From positions 310,001 to 374,000 of the forward strand of contig JASCOV010000001.1 of NCBI GenBank assembly GCA_029960045.1: a DNA stretch of 64,000 bases, in the 5' to 3' direction. Each line of letters starts with the position of its first letter. Position 1 is the first letter of the stretch. A program made the position numbers and the translations under genes. Source of the stretch: Flavobacteriaceae bacterium PS02293 (GTDB lineage: Bacteria; Bacteroidota; Bacteroidia; Flavobacteriales; Weeksellaceae). Shown piece by piece: positions 34,289 to 43,487 of this stretch. The notes below the pieces were generated by a model. It saw only the letters and a list, made by a program, of their open reading frames with translations. It did no database searches and was not told where the DNA came from.

Positions 34289-34340
34289 TATTACTAAGTT
34301 TTTAGTGATATAAGATTGATTGTTTTTAAAAGTAAAGATT

Positions 34341-34700
34341 ATGAATAAGTTAACCAAAGCAGAAGAGCAAGTAATGCAATATCTTTGGCAGATAGAGAAA
34401 GGATTTCTGAAAGACGTTTTAGAATTATTTCCGGAGCCAAAACCGCACACCAATACCATTTCTACAATTCTTAAGATTCTGATGGAAAAAGGCTTTGTAA
34501 GTCACAAGACCTTTGGCAGACAACACGAATATTTTCCCATTATAAGTAAGGAAAATTACAGTGGGAAGTCTATAAGAAGTCTGGTTAAGAATTATTTCGA
34601 AGGTTCTTACACCAATGCTGTTTCGTTTTTGGTGGAAGAAAACGAAATCAGTGTGAAAGATCTGGAACTTTTGTTGGACGAACTTAAAAATAAGGACTAA
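34341..34700 (+). CDS. BlaI/MecI/CopY-family transcriptional repressor
   Basis: A 119-residue repressor. A winged helix-turn-helix spans residues 3-72 (LTKAEEQVMQYLWQIEKGFL, then HTNTISTILKILMEKGFVSH), and a helical dimerisation tail follows. BlaI-type proteins repress their own operon and are released when the membrane protease BlaR1 is activated. I chose the ATG at 34341 since the longer reading adds 7 residues from a TTG. The stop codon overlaps the start of the M56 gene by one base, which fits the standard blaI-blaR pair. No beta-lactamase is next to it. Confidence 0.9.
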   Translation: MNKLTKAEEQVMQYLWQIEKGFLKDVLELFPEPKPHTNTISTILKILMEKGFVSHKTFGRQHEYFPIISKENYSGKSIRSLVKNYFEGSYTNAVSFLVEENEISVKDLELLLDELKNKD

Positions 34701-36808
34701 TGGAAGCATTTATGTTTTATTTGGGCAAAATGATCCTGTGCTCAGGGGTTATGTTTGCTTACTACTTACTATTCTTAAAGGATAAAACATTTCACCATTA
34801 CAATCGTTTTTACCTTTTGTTGACAGTTATTATCAGCTTGGTTCTGCCACTGATAAAGGTTTCATATTTTACGATAGAGACCAACCAGAATTTTTACTTG
34901 TTGCTAAGTCAACTCAATCAAAATCAATTACAAAACTCAACCAATGATCTCACTATTTATCAAGTTTTTTATGCAGTTATTGGAGTGGTTTCAATCATTC
35001 TTTTAATTAGATTAATATTAGGAATTACAAGAATCCAATCCATCAAAAATCAGTTTCCAAATGAGACGATTGAAGGGATTAAATTCTATCAGACAAACTT
35101 AAATAATGCACCTTTCTCATTTTTTAGAAATCTCTTCTGGAAACAGACGATTCAATTGGATTCGCCTGTCGGACAGCAGATTTTGAAGCACGAGATGGTT
35201 CATATCCAACAAAAACACAGCTGGGACAAACTCTTGATGCAGACCGTAAAATCTGTTTTCTGGTTCAATCCTGTGTTTTATTTTATAAACAAAGAAATCA
35301 ATCTTATTCACGAATACTTGGCGGACAACAAAGCAGTGAAAAAGTCCGACACCAGAGCATTTGCGCAGATGCTTCTCGAGAGTCATTTCTCGGGGTCGGT
35401 AATTCCTGTTACGAGTCCTTTTTTATCATCTAACCTCAAAAAAAGACTTACAATGCTTACAAAAAACCAAACCAAGTACAGCTACGCACGCAAACTTTTT
35501 GCGCTACCAATTTTATTTTTTATGGTATTTGCCTATATGGTAAACGCAAAAAATAAAGAAATCACAGAAACAAACAAAGCTATAGAAATAGCTGTAAACG
35601 AACTGAAAAATGACACGATTAAGCCTAGTGCTTCTGATCTTGACAGTACATTGACGGATCATCAAAGGCAAACACGGATCTATTCCGATGCTTTGCAGGA
35701 AGATCACTTGAAAATGTCGGCAATCAGTACGAAAATGGCTGATAAAAGCACGCAATTATCAGCACTTAAAAAAGCTAAAAAAGAGGAAACACCCGAATAC
35801 AAGGCTTTAGAGAATGATATGGATCTGCTCTCCAGCCAAATGGAGAAAATTGTAAGTTCTGATAATTATCAAAAAAATCTGAAAGGTCTGGAAGAAAGTT
35901 CAGAAGCTATCGCAAAACTTTGTGATTCTCCGGAATTCAAAAAGAAAATAGCAGATGCCGAAAAAAGTGCTGCAGAAGCAGACAAATTAGTCAATTCTCC
36001 AGCCTTCAAAAAAAGAATAGCTGACGCAGAGAAGCGTGCAGCAGCAGCTGATAAATTAGTCAACTCACCAGCGTTCAAAAAGAGAATAGCTGATGCGGAA
36101 AAAAGAGCTGCTGAAGCTGACAAAATGGTCAATTCGCCGGAGTTTAAAAAAAGAATTGCTGAAGCTGAAAAAAGTGCTAATGAAGCAGTAGCAAAAGTTT
36201 ACGATTCTCCTGAATTCAAAAAAAGACTCGAGTTTGCTGAAAAATTAGCCAAAGAAACTTCTGATAATATTGGGAAAATCTATAGTGAAGCAGACTTTCA
36301 GAAAATGATTAAAGATAGTTTTGGAAAAAATGCTTTCACCGATGGTAGCGTGGCTTATGGATTTGATGCTTCTGATCTTCCTGATTTTAAAGACCTTTCT
36401 AAAAGCTTTAATTTCAATTTTAATGATGATGTATTTTATAATACTGCAAAAACCACATTGACACCTAAAGAGCTGAAAAAATTAGAGAAAAAAAGAAAAG
36501 AACTCCAGAAAAAACAACAGGAATTACAGGAAGAACAGAAAAAACTTCAGAAGAAACAACAAGATCTGAACAAAGAAATCCGCCGAAACAATCCTTTGAA
36601 AATCAGTTTTAACACAAGTTCTGATAATCCAAAATTGATCATTCTTGATAAGGATATGATCGCTTCAAATTCTGATAAAACTACTGTATATATTAATGGA
36701 AAAAAAGTTGAGAGATCAGAAATGCAGAAGATTGATCCGAAAGATATTTCATCTATGAATGTAATCAGAAATGATGAGAATGGATCTATAAGAATTATTA
36801 CAAAGTAA
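34700..36808 (+). CDS. M56 (BlaR1-like) membrane metalloprotease with 23-residue repeats
   Basis: A 702-residue protein. Four transmembrane helices are visible (about residues 5-23, 32-52, 80-100 and 255-275). The zinc-protease motif is HEMVHIQQKH near residue 170, with the downstream Glu in HEYLAD. The outer part has no penicillin-binding sensor; instead it holds a helical region with five 23-residue repeats of the NSPAFKKRIADAEKRAAAAD type (residues about 409-528), a Gln/Lys-rich coiled-coil (KKLEKKRKELQKKQQELQEE) and a small C-terminal domain (DKDMIASNSDKTTVYINGKK). It should cleave the BlaI-like partner on sensing an envelope signal. Confidence 0.88.
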   Translation: MEAFMFYLGKMILCSGVMFAYYLLFLKDKTFHHYNRFYLLLTVIISLVLPLIKVSYFTIETNQNFYLLLSQLNQNQLQNSTNDLTIYQVFYAVIGVVSIILLIRLILGITRIQSIKNQFPNETIEGIKFYQTNLNNAPFSFFRNLFWKQTIQLDSPVGQQILKHEMVHIQQKHSWDKLLMQTVKSVFWFNPVFYFINKEINLIHEYLADNKAVKKSDTRAFAQMLLESHFSGSVIPVTSPFLSSNLKKRLTMLTKNQTKYSYARKLFALPILFFMVFAYMVNAKNKEITETNKAIEIAVNELKNDTIKPSASDLDSTLTDHQRQTRIYSDALQEDHLKMSAISTKMADKSTQLSALKKAKKEETPEYKALENDMDLLSSQMEKIVSSDNYQKNLKGLEESSEAIAKLCDSPEFKKKIADAEKSAAEADKLVNSPAFKKRIADAEKRAAAADKLVNSPAFKKRIADAEKRAAEADKMVNSPEFKKRIAEAEKSANEAVAKVYDSPEFKKRLEFAEKLAKETSDNIGKIYSEADFQKMIKDSFGKNAFTDGSVAYGFDASDLPDFKDLSKSFNFNFNDDVFYNTAKTTLTPKELKKLEKKRKELQKKQQELQEEQKKLQKKQQDLNKEIRRNNPLKISFNTSSDNPKLIILDKDMIASNSDKTTVYINGKKVERSEMQKIDPKDISSMNVIRNDENGSIRIITK
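35924..36283 (+). repeat. 69-bp tandem repeat in the M56 gene
   Basis: Units begin at 35924, 35993, 36062, 36131 (72 bp) and 36203 (longer, degenerate), each coding for a segment starting (N/D)SPxFKKR or close. Units 2 and 3 are closest. The 69-bp period keeps frame, so unit number can vary without breaking the protein. Confidence 0.9.
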
Positions 36809-36834
36809 TTACAATTCAAATTCAATAACACTAT

Positions 36835-36856
36835 AGCCGGTTCGCCGGCTTTTTTA
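36835..36856 (+). terminator. Terminator of the blaI-M56 operon
   Basis: AGCCGG-TTCG-CCGGCT, a stem closed by a very stable TTCG tetraloop, followed by six T residues. It separates the M56 gene from the GLPGLI genes that begin 11 bp later. Confidence 0.85.
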
Positions 36857-36866
36857 ATCTTAAAAT

Positions 36867-37601
36867 ATGAAAAAATTACTTTTACTTTTTATTCTTTTTG
36901 GAACTTTAGCAATTGCTCAGAATAAGCGTTTCATCTACGAATACAAATTCATTGCAGATTCTAAAAATGCTTCGGATGTCAAAACAGAAATGATGTTTCT
37001 GGATACTTCAAAAGACGGTTCCAGGTATTACAGTTACACAGTTTTTAATTCGGATTCTTTGTTAAAAGCTGATACGGAAAAACAATTGAGGGTAAGTGAT
37101 TCTGCCTTCGTCAATCCTGTTTTTCAAAAAGGAGCAGTAAGATATTCTGTCACAAAAACTTATCCTGATTATAAAACTAATATCCACCACAGAATGGGAG
37201 TGTATTCTTATAAAATTCCAGAAGATCGAAAAATTAACTGGAAAATCTCATCGGAAAAAGAAAAAATAGGAGAGTGGAACACTCAGAAAGCAGAAGCGGA
37301 TTTTGCTGGCAGACATTGGATTGCATGGTTTTCTACAGAGATTCCAATTCAGGACGGACCTTACAAATTTTATGGATTACCAGGATTAATTATAAAAATT
37401 GAAAATGAAACCAATTCTCATAAACTTGAACTGAAAGGTATCAAAAATATAGATGAAAAAATCAATGTCAGTATTGTTCAGCCTAAGGAAATTGCGATTA
37501 ATTCAAAGAAGTTTCAAAAATTAGTAAAAGATCAGGAAAGCCGACAGAACAATCAAATCAAAATAAATGATGACCAAATTGAATTGGATATTCTTAAGTA
37601 A
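36867..37601 (+). CDS. GLPGLI family protein, paralogue 1
   Basis: A 244-residue secreted protein: signal peptide (1-17, ending IAQ), then the family layout with RFIYEYKFIADS, FLDTSKDGSRYYSYTVFNSD, the WKISSEKEKIGEWNTQKAEA block, AGRHWIAWFSTEIPIQDGPY and the name-giving YGLPGLIIKIEN near residue 170. Function is unknown; these proteins are typical of Flavobacteriia and often lie near TonB receptors or metalloproteases. It is the shortest of three tandem copies, lacking the insert before the C-terminus found in the second. Confidence 0.92.
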   Translation: MKKLLLLFILFGTLAIAQNKRFIYEYKFIADSKNASDVKTEMMFLDTSKDGSRYYSYTVFNSDSLLKADTEKQLRVSDSAFVNPVFQKGAVRYSVTKTYPDYKTNIHHRMGVYSYKIPEDRKINWKISSEKEKIGEWNTQKAEADFAGRHWIAWFSTEIPIQDGPYKFYGLPGLIIKIENETNSHKLELKGIKNIDEKINVSIVQPKEIAINSKKFQKLVKDQESRQNNQIKINDDQIELDILK

Positions 37602-37642
37602 TTTTAAATCATAATTTCTTATTTTAATTAAAATACAACAAA

Positions 37643-38482
37643 ATGAAACAGCTTCTAACCATTTTATTATCATTAACTTTTGCTTTCGTTTTTTCACAAA
37701 ACAAACGTTTTATTTATGAATACAAATTCATTTCAGACTCTACGAATTTAGGCGATGTTAAAACAGAAATGATGTTTTTGGACACCACAAAAGATGGCTC
37801 AAAATATTACAGCTACACCGTTTTCAATTCTGATTCCTTGATGAAAGCGGAGTTTGAAAAACAAATAGCAGCAACCGGTTCTATGAATGTAAAACCCGGG
37901 ATGCAAAAAGGGGCAGTTAGATATTCCGTAACCAAGACTTATCCGGATTACAAAACTTATATTCACAGAAGGCTGTCAATGGATGCTTACAAAATCTCCG
38001 AAGACCGAAAAATCAATTGGAAAATATCATCAGAAAAAGAAAAAATAGGCGAGTGGAACGCTCAAAAAGCAGAAGCTGATTTTGCAGGAAGACATTGGAT
38101 TGCCTGGTTTTCTACAGATATTCCGATTCAGGATGGACCTTACAAATTTCAAGGTTTACCAGGATTGATTGTCAAAATCGAAGATAAAACTGGTTCTCAC
38201 AAAATGGAACTGAAAGGAATCAAAAATATACAAGGAGATTTAGATATCAATGTTTTCGAAGCTAAAGAAATCGCTATTAATTCAAAACAATTCCAAAAAG
38301 TAATTAAGGAATACGAAAACGATCCTACAAAAGGAATCAAACAATTGCAAATGGGCGGCGCAACAATTATTATGACAGGAAAAGATGCCAGCAGTACAAA
38401 ATTTGCAAAGGAGCAGGAAGAACGTTTGAAAGCTCAAATCAAAAAAGATAATAACAGAATTGAACTTGATATCGTGAAGTGA
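37643..38482 (+). CDS. GLPGLI family protein, paralogue 2
   Basis: A 279-residue secreted protein with a signal peptide (ending VFSQ). It is closely related to paralogue 1: nearly the same sequence runs from RFIYEYKFI to the WKISSEKEKIGEWNAQKAEA block and FQGLPGLIVKIED. Near the C-terminus it has an additional segment of about 40 residues (from YENDPTKGIKQLQMGGATII). It starts 41 bp after paralogue 1 without an intervening terminator. Confidence 0.92.
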   Translation: MKQLLTILLSLTFAFVFSQNKRFIYEYKFISDSTNLGDVKTEMMFLDTTKDGSKYYSYTVFNSDSLMKAEFEKQIAATGSMNVKPGMQKGAVRYSVTKTYPDYKTYIHRRLSMDAYKISEDRKINWKISSEKEKIGEWNAQKAEADFAGRHWIAWFSTDIPIQDGPYKFQGLPGLIVKIEDKTGSHKMELKGIKNIQGDLDINVFEAKEIAINSKQFQKVIKEYENDPTKGIKQLQMGGATIIMTGKDASSTKFAKEQEERLKAQIKKDNNRIELDIVK

Positions 38483-38508
38483 AAATAATTCAAACTAAAA
38501 ACTAAACT

Positions 38509-39366
38509 ATGAAACAACTTTTATTATTAACCTTTGTTTTTCTTTTTATTTTTATTTTTTCTCAGAATCAAAGATTTTATTACAATTATCAATTTCAAAG
38601 TGATTCTACAGATCTGGCGACTAAAAAATCTGAATTAATGGTTCTTGATATTGATAAAAATGGTTCCAAATATTATAGTGAGTCTGTCTATCAGTCAGAT
38701 TCGATAATGAATGCTCAGTTCAAAAGGCAACAGACTACAAAAGACTTTGAAACTCCAATCAGCGCTGGAGACAATTATAGAGGAACAATACATTATAAAG
38801 TTTTCAAAACCTATCCAAATTACTCTATGGTCTTTTACACAAATCTTGCTCAACAGAATTATAAAGTAGATGACACAAGAAAAATAAAATGGGATGTTCT
38901 TCAGGACAAAGAAAAAATTGGCATCTGGAATGCTCAAAAAGCAACTACTGAATTTGCAGGTAGAAAATGGACAGCTTGGTTTTCCACAGATATTCCGGTT
39001 CAAGATGGACCTTATAAATTTTTTGGATTACCGGGATTGATCATAAAGATGCAAGATGCTAGCAAAACACATACAATTGAACTGAAGGGTGTCAAAAAAA
39101 ATATTCAAGAAAGGAATTTTGACACGATTGATTTAGGACAACAATTCGTGAAAATAGATTACAAAAAACTCAAATCAATTTATAAATCCTACTGGAACGA
39201 TCCTGTTTCGGGTATGCGAAAAGCATCCTCTGAAGGGAAATGGGAAATGAGAGATGATGCAGGGAACAAAATAGATATGACCCAATATCTCAAAGACACG
39301 GAGAAGGACATTAAAGAAAAATTAAAAAAAGTCAATAATATTCTGGAATTAGATCTATTGCCATAA
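38509..39366 (+). CDS. GLPGLI family protein, paralogue 3
   Basis: A 285-residue secreted protein with a signal peptide (ending IFSQ). It keeps AGRKWTAWFSTDIPVQDGPY and FFGLPGLIIKMQD but is more diverged from the first two and shares the longer C-terminal region with paralogue 2 (YWNDPVSGMRKASSEGKW). It starts 26 bp after paralogue 2 and ends at a strong terminator, so the three form one transcript. Confidence 0.92.
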   Translation: MKQLLLLTFVFLFIFIFSQNQRFYYNYQFQSDSTDLATKKSELMVLDIDKNGSKYYSESVYQSDSIMNAQFKRQQTTKDFETPISAGDNYRGTIHYKVFKTYPNYSMVFYTNLAQQNYKVDDTRKIKWDVLQDKEKIGIWNAQKATTEFAGRKWTAWFSTDIPVQDGPYKFFGLPGLIIKMQDASKTHTIELKGVKKNIQERNFDTIDLGQQFVKIDYKKLKSIYKSYWNDPVSGMRKASSEGKWEMRDDAGNKIDMTQYLKDTEKDIKEKLKKVNNILELDLLP

Positions 39367-39394
39367 AAAAACGCCACTGGAAAGTGGCGTTTTA
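39366..39394. terminator. Bidirectional terminator between GLPGLI genes and mscL
   Basis: AAAACGCCACT-GGAA-AGTGGCGTTTT, an 11-bp perfect stem with A- and T-tracts on both sides between two convergent genes. Confidence 0.9.
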
Positions 39395-39409
39395 CATTTA
39401 TAGAAAATT

Positions 39410-39781
39410 TTATTTTTTCTTCAGTTCATCACGGATTTCAGCAAGCAAAACATCTGTAGAAGATGGTCCGGAAGGTGCGGCTTCTGGCTTTTTATTTACT
39501 TTGTTTGCAACTTTAATTAGCCAGAACAAAACAAATGCAATTACCAAGAAACTAATAACAGAGGAAAGGAAATTCCCATACGTTACACCATTCCAAGCGA
39601 GATCTTTGATGTTTTCTGCACCGGCAGCTTTCAAAGCTGGCGTTAATAAAAGTGGTGTAATGACATCGTCAACCAATGATTTTACGATTGCTCCGAATGC
39701 ACCACCAATGATCACACCGACAGCAAGATCTACCACATTACCTTTGAATGCAAATTCTTTAAATTCTTTTACAAATCCCAT
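39410..39781 (-). CDS. mscL: Large-conductance mechanosensitive channel
   Basis: A 123-residue MscL. The opening FVKEFKEFAFKGNVVDLAVG and GVIIGGAFGAIVKSLVDDVI form the N-terminal amphipathic helix and pore helix; the second helix is NFLSSVISFLVIAFVLFWLI, followed by a charged C-terminal bundle (STDVLLAEIRDELKK). It makes a pentameric pore in the inner membrane that opens on osmotic downshock. Single gene with terminator. Confidence 0.97.
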   Translation of the reverse strand: MGFVKEFKEFAFKGNVVDLAVGVIIGGAFGAIVKSLVDDVITPLLLTPALKAAGAENIKDLAWNGVTYGNFLSSVISFLVIAFVLFWLIKVANKVNKKPEAAPSGPSSTDVLLAEIRDELKKK

Positions 39782-39913
39782 AGTTGTATTTTTTTTAGTT
39801 AGTTGTATAACAAAAATATAAATTTTTTATTTAAATCGATTTATTTATTGCTATTCATAAGACAATATTATTGATTAAATTTGAATTCGGTTCAATTGAC
39901 AATTATATTAATT

Positions 39914-41404
39914 ATGAAAATTCTTACTGCTGATCAAATCAAAACCTGCGATTCTGCAACCATCCAAAAGGGGATTTCTTCAATTAATTTAATGGAAAGA
40001 GCAGCAAAAGCTTGTGTAGATTGGATCAAAAATACTTTTGATTCTGCTGAGAAATTTCTGATTTTCTGTGGCAATGGTAATAATGGTGGCGATGGATTTG
40101 CGATTGCAAGAATACTTTATGAAAAAGGTTTTGATGTCGAAATTTTTATTGATAAAAACAAAAAGGAATTTTCATCTGATGCCAATATTAATTTCAAAAA
40201 AGTAAAGCAGATCAGCGGAATTGATATCAGGTTTTTTTCTGACTTTTCAATTATTAAAAATGATAAAACAGTCATCATTGATTCGATCTTTGGTTATGGC
40301 TTGAACAGAGAATTATCTGAAGAAATAAAGGATATTATTGAAGATTTAAACCAAGTTAATGTTCCAAAGATCTCAATTGATATCCCAACTGGATTATTTG
40401 CTGATAAGATTATTGAAGTAAGTTCAACGGTTTTTAAAGCTGATTATACTTTGACTTTTCAATTTTATAAAAGAAGTTTTCTTCATCCCGAAACTGGGAA
40501 ATTCTGTGGAAAGTTAACAGTTTTAGATATTGATTTGGATAAAGATTTTATTGATGAAATTGAAACGGATTATTTTGTTATTGATGATGAATTAGTAAAA
40601 GAAATCTACAAACCACGAAACGATTTTAGTCACAAAGGAACTTATGGAAAGAGTATTTTAGTCGGTGGAAGTTATGGTAAGATGGGTGCTGTTTTGATGG
40701 CAACTTTGTCAGCTTTGAAGACTGGAAGCGGCTTGACTTTTACAATTGCTCCTGAGTGTGGAAATTTTATTCTTCAATCTCAAGCTCCTGAAGCAATGTT
40801 TATTAATTCAGGAGAAAAATATATTGAGAAAATTGATATTCAGGAAAAAGCTATTTATGGAATCGGACCAGGTTTGGGAAAAGAAAAACAAACCCAAAAA
40901 GCTTTATTTGAATTTTTAAAATCTTACGAAAATCCAATTCTTCTGGATGCAGATGCACTTAATATTCTGGCGGGAAATGATAAAGTTAATCTGATTCCAA
41001 AAAATTCCGTTATCACACCACATCCTTTGGAATTTGAAAGGTTGTTTGGTAAAACTGAAAACTCTTTTGAAAGAATAGAATTAGCAAAAAAGAAAGCGGA
41101 AGAATTACAAATTTTCATTGTTCTGAAAGACCATCATACAGCCGTAATCACTCCTGATAAAAAGGTTTTCTACAACGTAACGGGAAATTCCGGAATGGCA
41201 AAAGGTGGAAGCGGAGATGTTTTAACTGGGATTTTAACGTCATTGATTTCCCGAAAATATGATATCGAAAAAGCCTGCATTTTCGGTGTTTGGCTTCACG
41301 GAAAAGCAGGCGATTTTGCGGCGGAAGAATTTTCAAAAGAGTCAATGTTGCCTACAGATTTGATTAATAAAATCGGAAAGGTTTTCAAATATTTATCAAG
41401 CTGA
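39914..41404 (+). CDS. nnr: Bifunctional NAD(P)H-hydrate epimerase/dehydratase
   Basis: A 496-residue fusion. Residues 1-210 are the YjeF N-terminal (NnrE) epimerase domain with FCGNGNNGGDGFAIARIL near residue 50; residues 230-490 are the ADP-dependent dehydratase (NnrD) domain of the ribokinase fold, with GIGPGLGKEKQTQ near 317, VITPHPLEFERLFG near 365 and the C-terminal GNSGMAKGGSGDVLTGI near 425. Together they repair hydrated NADH/NADPH. I chose the ATG at 39914 (MKILTADQI), since the longer reading starts from TTG in non-homologous sequence. Its last 9 bp overlap the convergent topoisomerase gene. Confidence 0.95.
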   Translation: MKILTADQIKTCDSATIQKGISSINLMERAAKACVDWIKNTFDSAEKFLIFCGNGNNGGDGFAIARILYEKGFDVEIFIDKNKKEFSSDANINFKKVKQISGIDIRFFSDFSIIKNDKTVIIDSIFGYGLNRELSEEIKDIIEDLNQVNVPKISIDIPTGLFADKIIEVSSTVFKADYTLTFQFYKRSFLHPETGKFCGKLTVLDIDLDKDFIDEIETDYFVIDDELVKEIYKPRNDFSHKGTYGKSILVGGSYGKMGAVLMATLSALKTGSGLTFTIAPECGNFILQSQAPEAMFINSGEKYIEKIDIQEKAIYGIGPGLGKEKQTQKALFEFLKSYENPILLDADALNILAGNDKVNLIPKNSVITPHPLEFERLFGKTENSFERIELAKKKAEELQIFIVLKDHHTAVITPDKKVFYNVTGNSGMAKGGSGDVLTGILTSLISRKYDIEKACIFGVWLHGKAGDFAAEEFSKESMLPTDLINKIGKVFKYLSS

Positions 41405-42421
41405 AATTCTCGGAACTCGCTTCGAAATAGTTTTTGAAGTTTTCATTTTTGATTTCAGCATATACAAAACTCCAACTTCAGTTTCCGACAAATTTTCGTT
41501 TTTCTTCAAAAGTTTTTTGATTTCTTTTTGAAAATAATGAACAGTATGACCATTTTTATAATGTTCAAAAATTCTTGGATCAATGTAAGAATCTCTAGCA
41601 ACAGAAGGTGTATTTCCTAATTTTTCTGATACGCCAACAATTGCATTTCTGATTCGTTTTTTGAGTTCTTTCTGTTGTTTTTCTTCACAGATTCCTAATT
41701 CGTCCAGAATTCCTGCTGCGATCATTGTTCCAGCCCAGGTTCGGAAATCTTTTGCGGAAAACTCAGCACCCATTATTTCTCGAATATAATCATTTAGATC
41801 CTGACTTTCAACCGTTATTAAGTTATTATCTTTATCAAAATATTTGAAAAGTCTGTAACCAGGTAATTCTCCGATCTCAGAAATTACTTTTGTCAATTTT
41901 GAATTGATAATATGTTTTTCCTGAAATTTTCCCGATTTTCCTTTGTAAGAAAATATCATTTCGTCGCCGTCTATGTTCAAATGTTTTTTACGGATTGTTG
42001 TCAATCCATAGCTTTGATTTTGTTGCGTATATTTAGGACTTCCCGGACGGAAATAGGCCGAATCTAAAAGTCTTACCATTGCAGCCAAAACTTTCTCTCG
42101 GGTCATTTTTTTCTTTCTGAGATGTTGTCCTGTGACACGTCTCATATGTTCCAGATTTTCAGCAAAATGTAGTATTCTGTCAAACTTATCAGCATCCTTT
42201 TTTGCTCGGAATTTTGGATTGTAGATATACTGTTTTCTGCCTTTTTGATCTCTCCCGATAGCAAGGATTTTTGCACTTTTATTAGTTGTGATTTCCACAT
42301 CTGTCCACGCTGGCGGAATTACCAGAGATTTGATATAGTTGATTTTTTCTTTATCTTTTAATTTTTCTTTGTTATTAAAGTAAGAAAAATTTTTTCCGGA
42401 AATCTGTCGTGTTAATTTCAT
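41396..42421 (-). CDS. DNA topoisomerase IB, poxvirus-like bacterial type
   Basis: A 341-residue type IB topoisomerase. The N-terminal domain holds PPAWTDVEITTNKSAKILAI and RDQKGRKQYIYNPKFR; the catalytic domain has the basic active-site motifs LRKKKMTREKVLAAMVRLLD and SYGLTTIRKKHL, then EFSAKDFRTWAGTMIAA, and the nucleophile Tyr279 in ARDSYIDPRIF. It relaxes supercoils by nicking one strand and forming a 3'-phosphotyrosine link. Together with parE/parC this gives the cell several topology enzymes in one window. Confidence 0.95.
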   Translation of the reverse strand: MKLTRQISGKNFSYFNNKEKLKDKEKINYIKSLVIPPAWTDVEITTNKSAKILAIGRDQKGRKQYIYNPKFRAKKDADKFDRILHFAENLEHMRRVTGQHLRKKKMTREKVLAAMVRLLDSAYFRPGSPKYTQQNQSYGLTTIRKKHLNIDGDEMIFSYKGKSGKFQEKHIINSKLTKVISEIGELPGYRLFKYFDKDNNLITVESQDLNDYIREIMGAEFSAKDFRTWAGTMIAAGILDELGICEEKQQKELKKRIRNAIVGVSEKLGNTPSVARDSYIDPRIFEHYKNGHTVHYFQKEIKKLLKKNENLSETEVGVLYMLKSKMKTSKTISKRVPRISA

Positions 42422-42584
42422 GATTTTTATTTGGTAATCTTGCTAAACAATAAAAATGCCGATAATAATTAATGATCTTCATCTATTTCAAAAAAGTGCA
42501 CTAATATGTTGTTTTATGATTTTATTAACAAAGCTTAGAATCGCTTTCTAAAGGAAAATTTCTATTTTAGCAAAAATTTTATTG

Positions 42585-43484
42585 ATGCCAAAGACAGTTG
42601 ACGATTTTAATAAAAGCAGACTCAGATCCAGTAATATTACTGTGGTCATCAGTATTTCACTGGTTTTATTCCTTGTAGGATTATTTGGATTAATATTGAT
42701 CAATGCTCAGAAATATTCCGATTATATCAAGGAACAATTGGTTGTAGAAGCCTACTTCGATGAATATCTAGATCCTAGAGATTCTGCGAAAACTTTGAAA
42801 TTCCAGGAAGAAACTTTTGCCAAAATTAAAGAGCAAAATTACGTTAAACAAGCAAGGTATATTTCCAAGCAACAGGCAACTGTACTTGCGAAAAAACAAT
42901 TGGGTATAGACGCTGATGCACTTTTTGAAGAAGATATCTTCCCTGCATCTGTAGAAGTTACTTTGAAGCCTGAGTTTGTAGATCCTGCAAAAATCGATGG
43001 TGTTGTAACGCAACTGAAAGCTATCAACGGCGTGAAAGATGTTGCAAATGATAACAAGCTGACAATCGATGTTTATAATAATCTCAACAGGATTTTGACT
43101 TGGATTTTAGCTTTCTCAATTTTATTCTTGATTGTAGCAATTGTATTAATTAATAATTCAATTAGACTTAAAATATTTTCTAAGCGATTCATTATCAAGA
43201 CAATGCAGTTGGTTGGTGCGAAAAGAAGATTTATTCTTATGCCTTTTATCAAAGAAGCTTTAATTCTCGGAATAATTGGCTCTTTCATTGGACTTCTCGC
43301 TTTGGGCGGACTTTGGTATTATTTTACAAACCAGATCGGAACGCCTTTCGTACAAGATACAAACCAATATGTTATTCTGGTTATCATCGTTTTATTCGTA
43401 GGTATTTTCATTACCGTTGCAAGTACTATCTTTGCAACCTGGAGATTCTTACGAAGCAACGTGGATGATCTTTATTATTCTTAA
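42585..43484 (+). CDS. ftsX: Cell division protein FtsX
   Basis: A 299-residue membrane protein: a TM helix at about 20-43, an extracytoplasmic domain (45-170, with YISKQQATVLAKKQLG and PASVEVTLKPEF), and three further TM helices in the C-terminal FtsX/MacB-like part (about 175-195, 225-250 and 270-292). With FtsE it forms an ABC-like complex that controls septal peptidoglycan hydrolases. No ftsE is in the window; separation of the two genes is usual in Bacteroidetes. Start chosen at ATG 42585 rather than TTG 42582. DUF3098 follows after 3 bp. Confidence 0.93.
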   Translation: MPKTVDDFNKSRLRSSNITVVISISLVLFLVGLFGLILINAQKYSDYIKEQLVVEAYFDEYLDPRDSAKTLKFQEETFAKIKEQNYVKQARYISKQQATVLAKKQLGIDADALFEEDIFPASVEVTLKPEFVDPAKIDGVVTQLKAINGVKDVANDNKLTIDVYNNLNRILTWILAFSILFLIVAIVLINNSIRLKIFSKRFIIKTMQLVGAKRRFILMPFIKEALILGIIGSFIGLLALGGLWYYFTNQIGTPFVQDTNQYVILVIIVLFVGIFITVASTIFATWRFLRSNVDDLYYS

Positions 43485-43487
43485 AAA

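Noticed and set aside
35924..36283. CRISPR array
   Set aside because: The repeats are 69 bp, contiguous, in coding frame and without spacers; they encode protein repeats.
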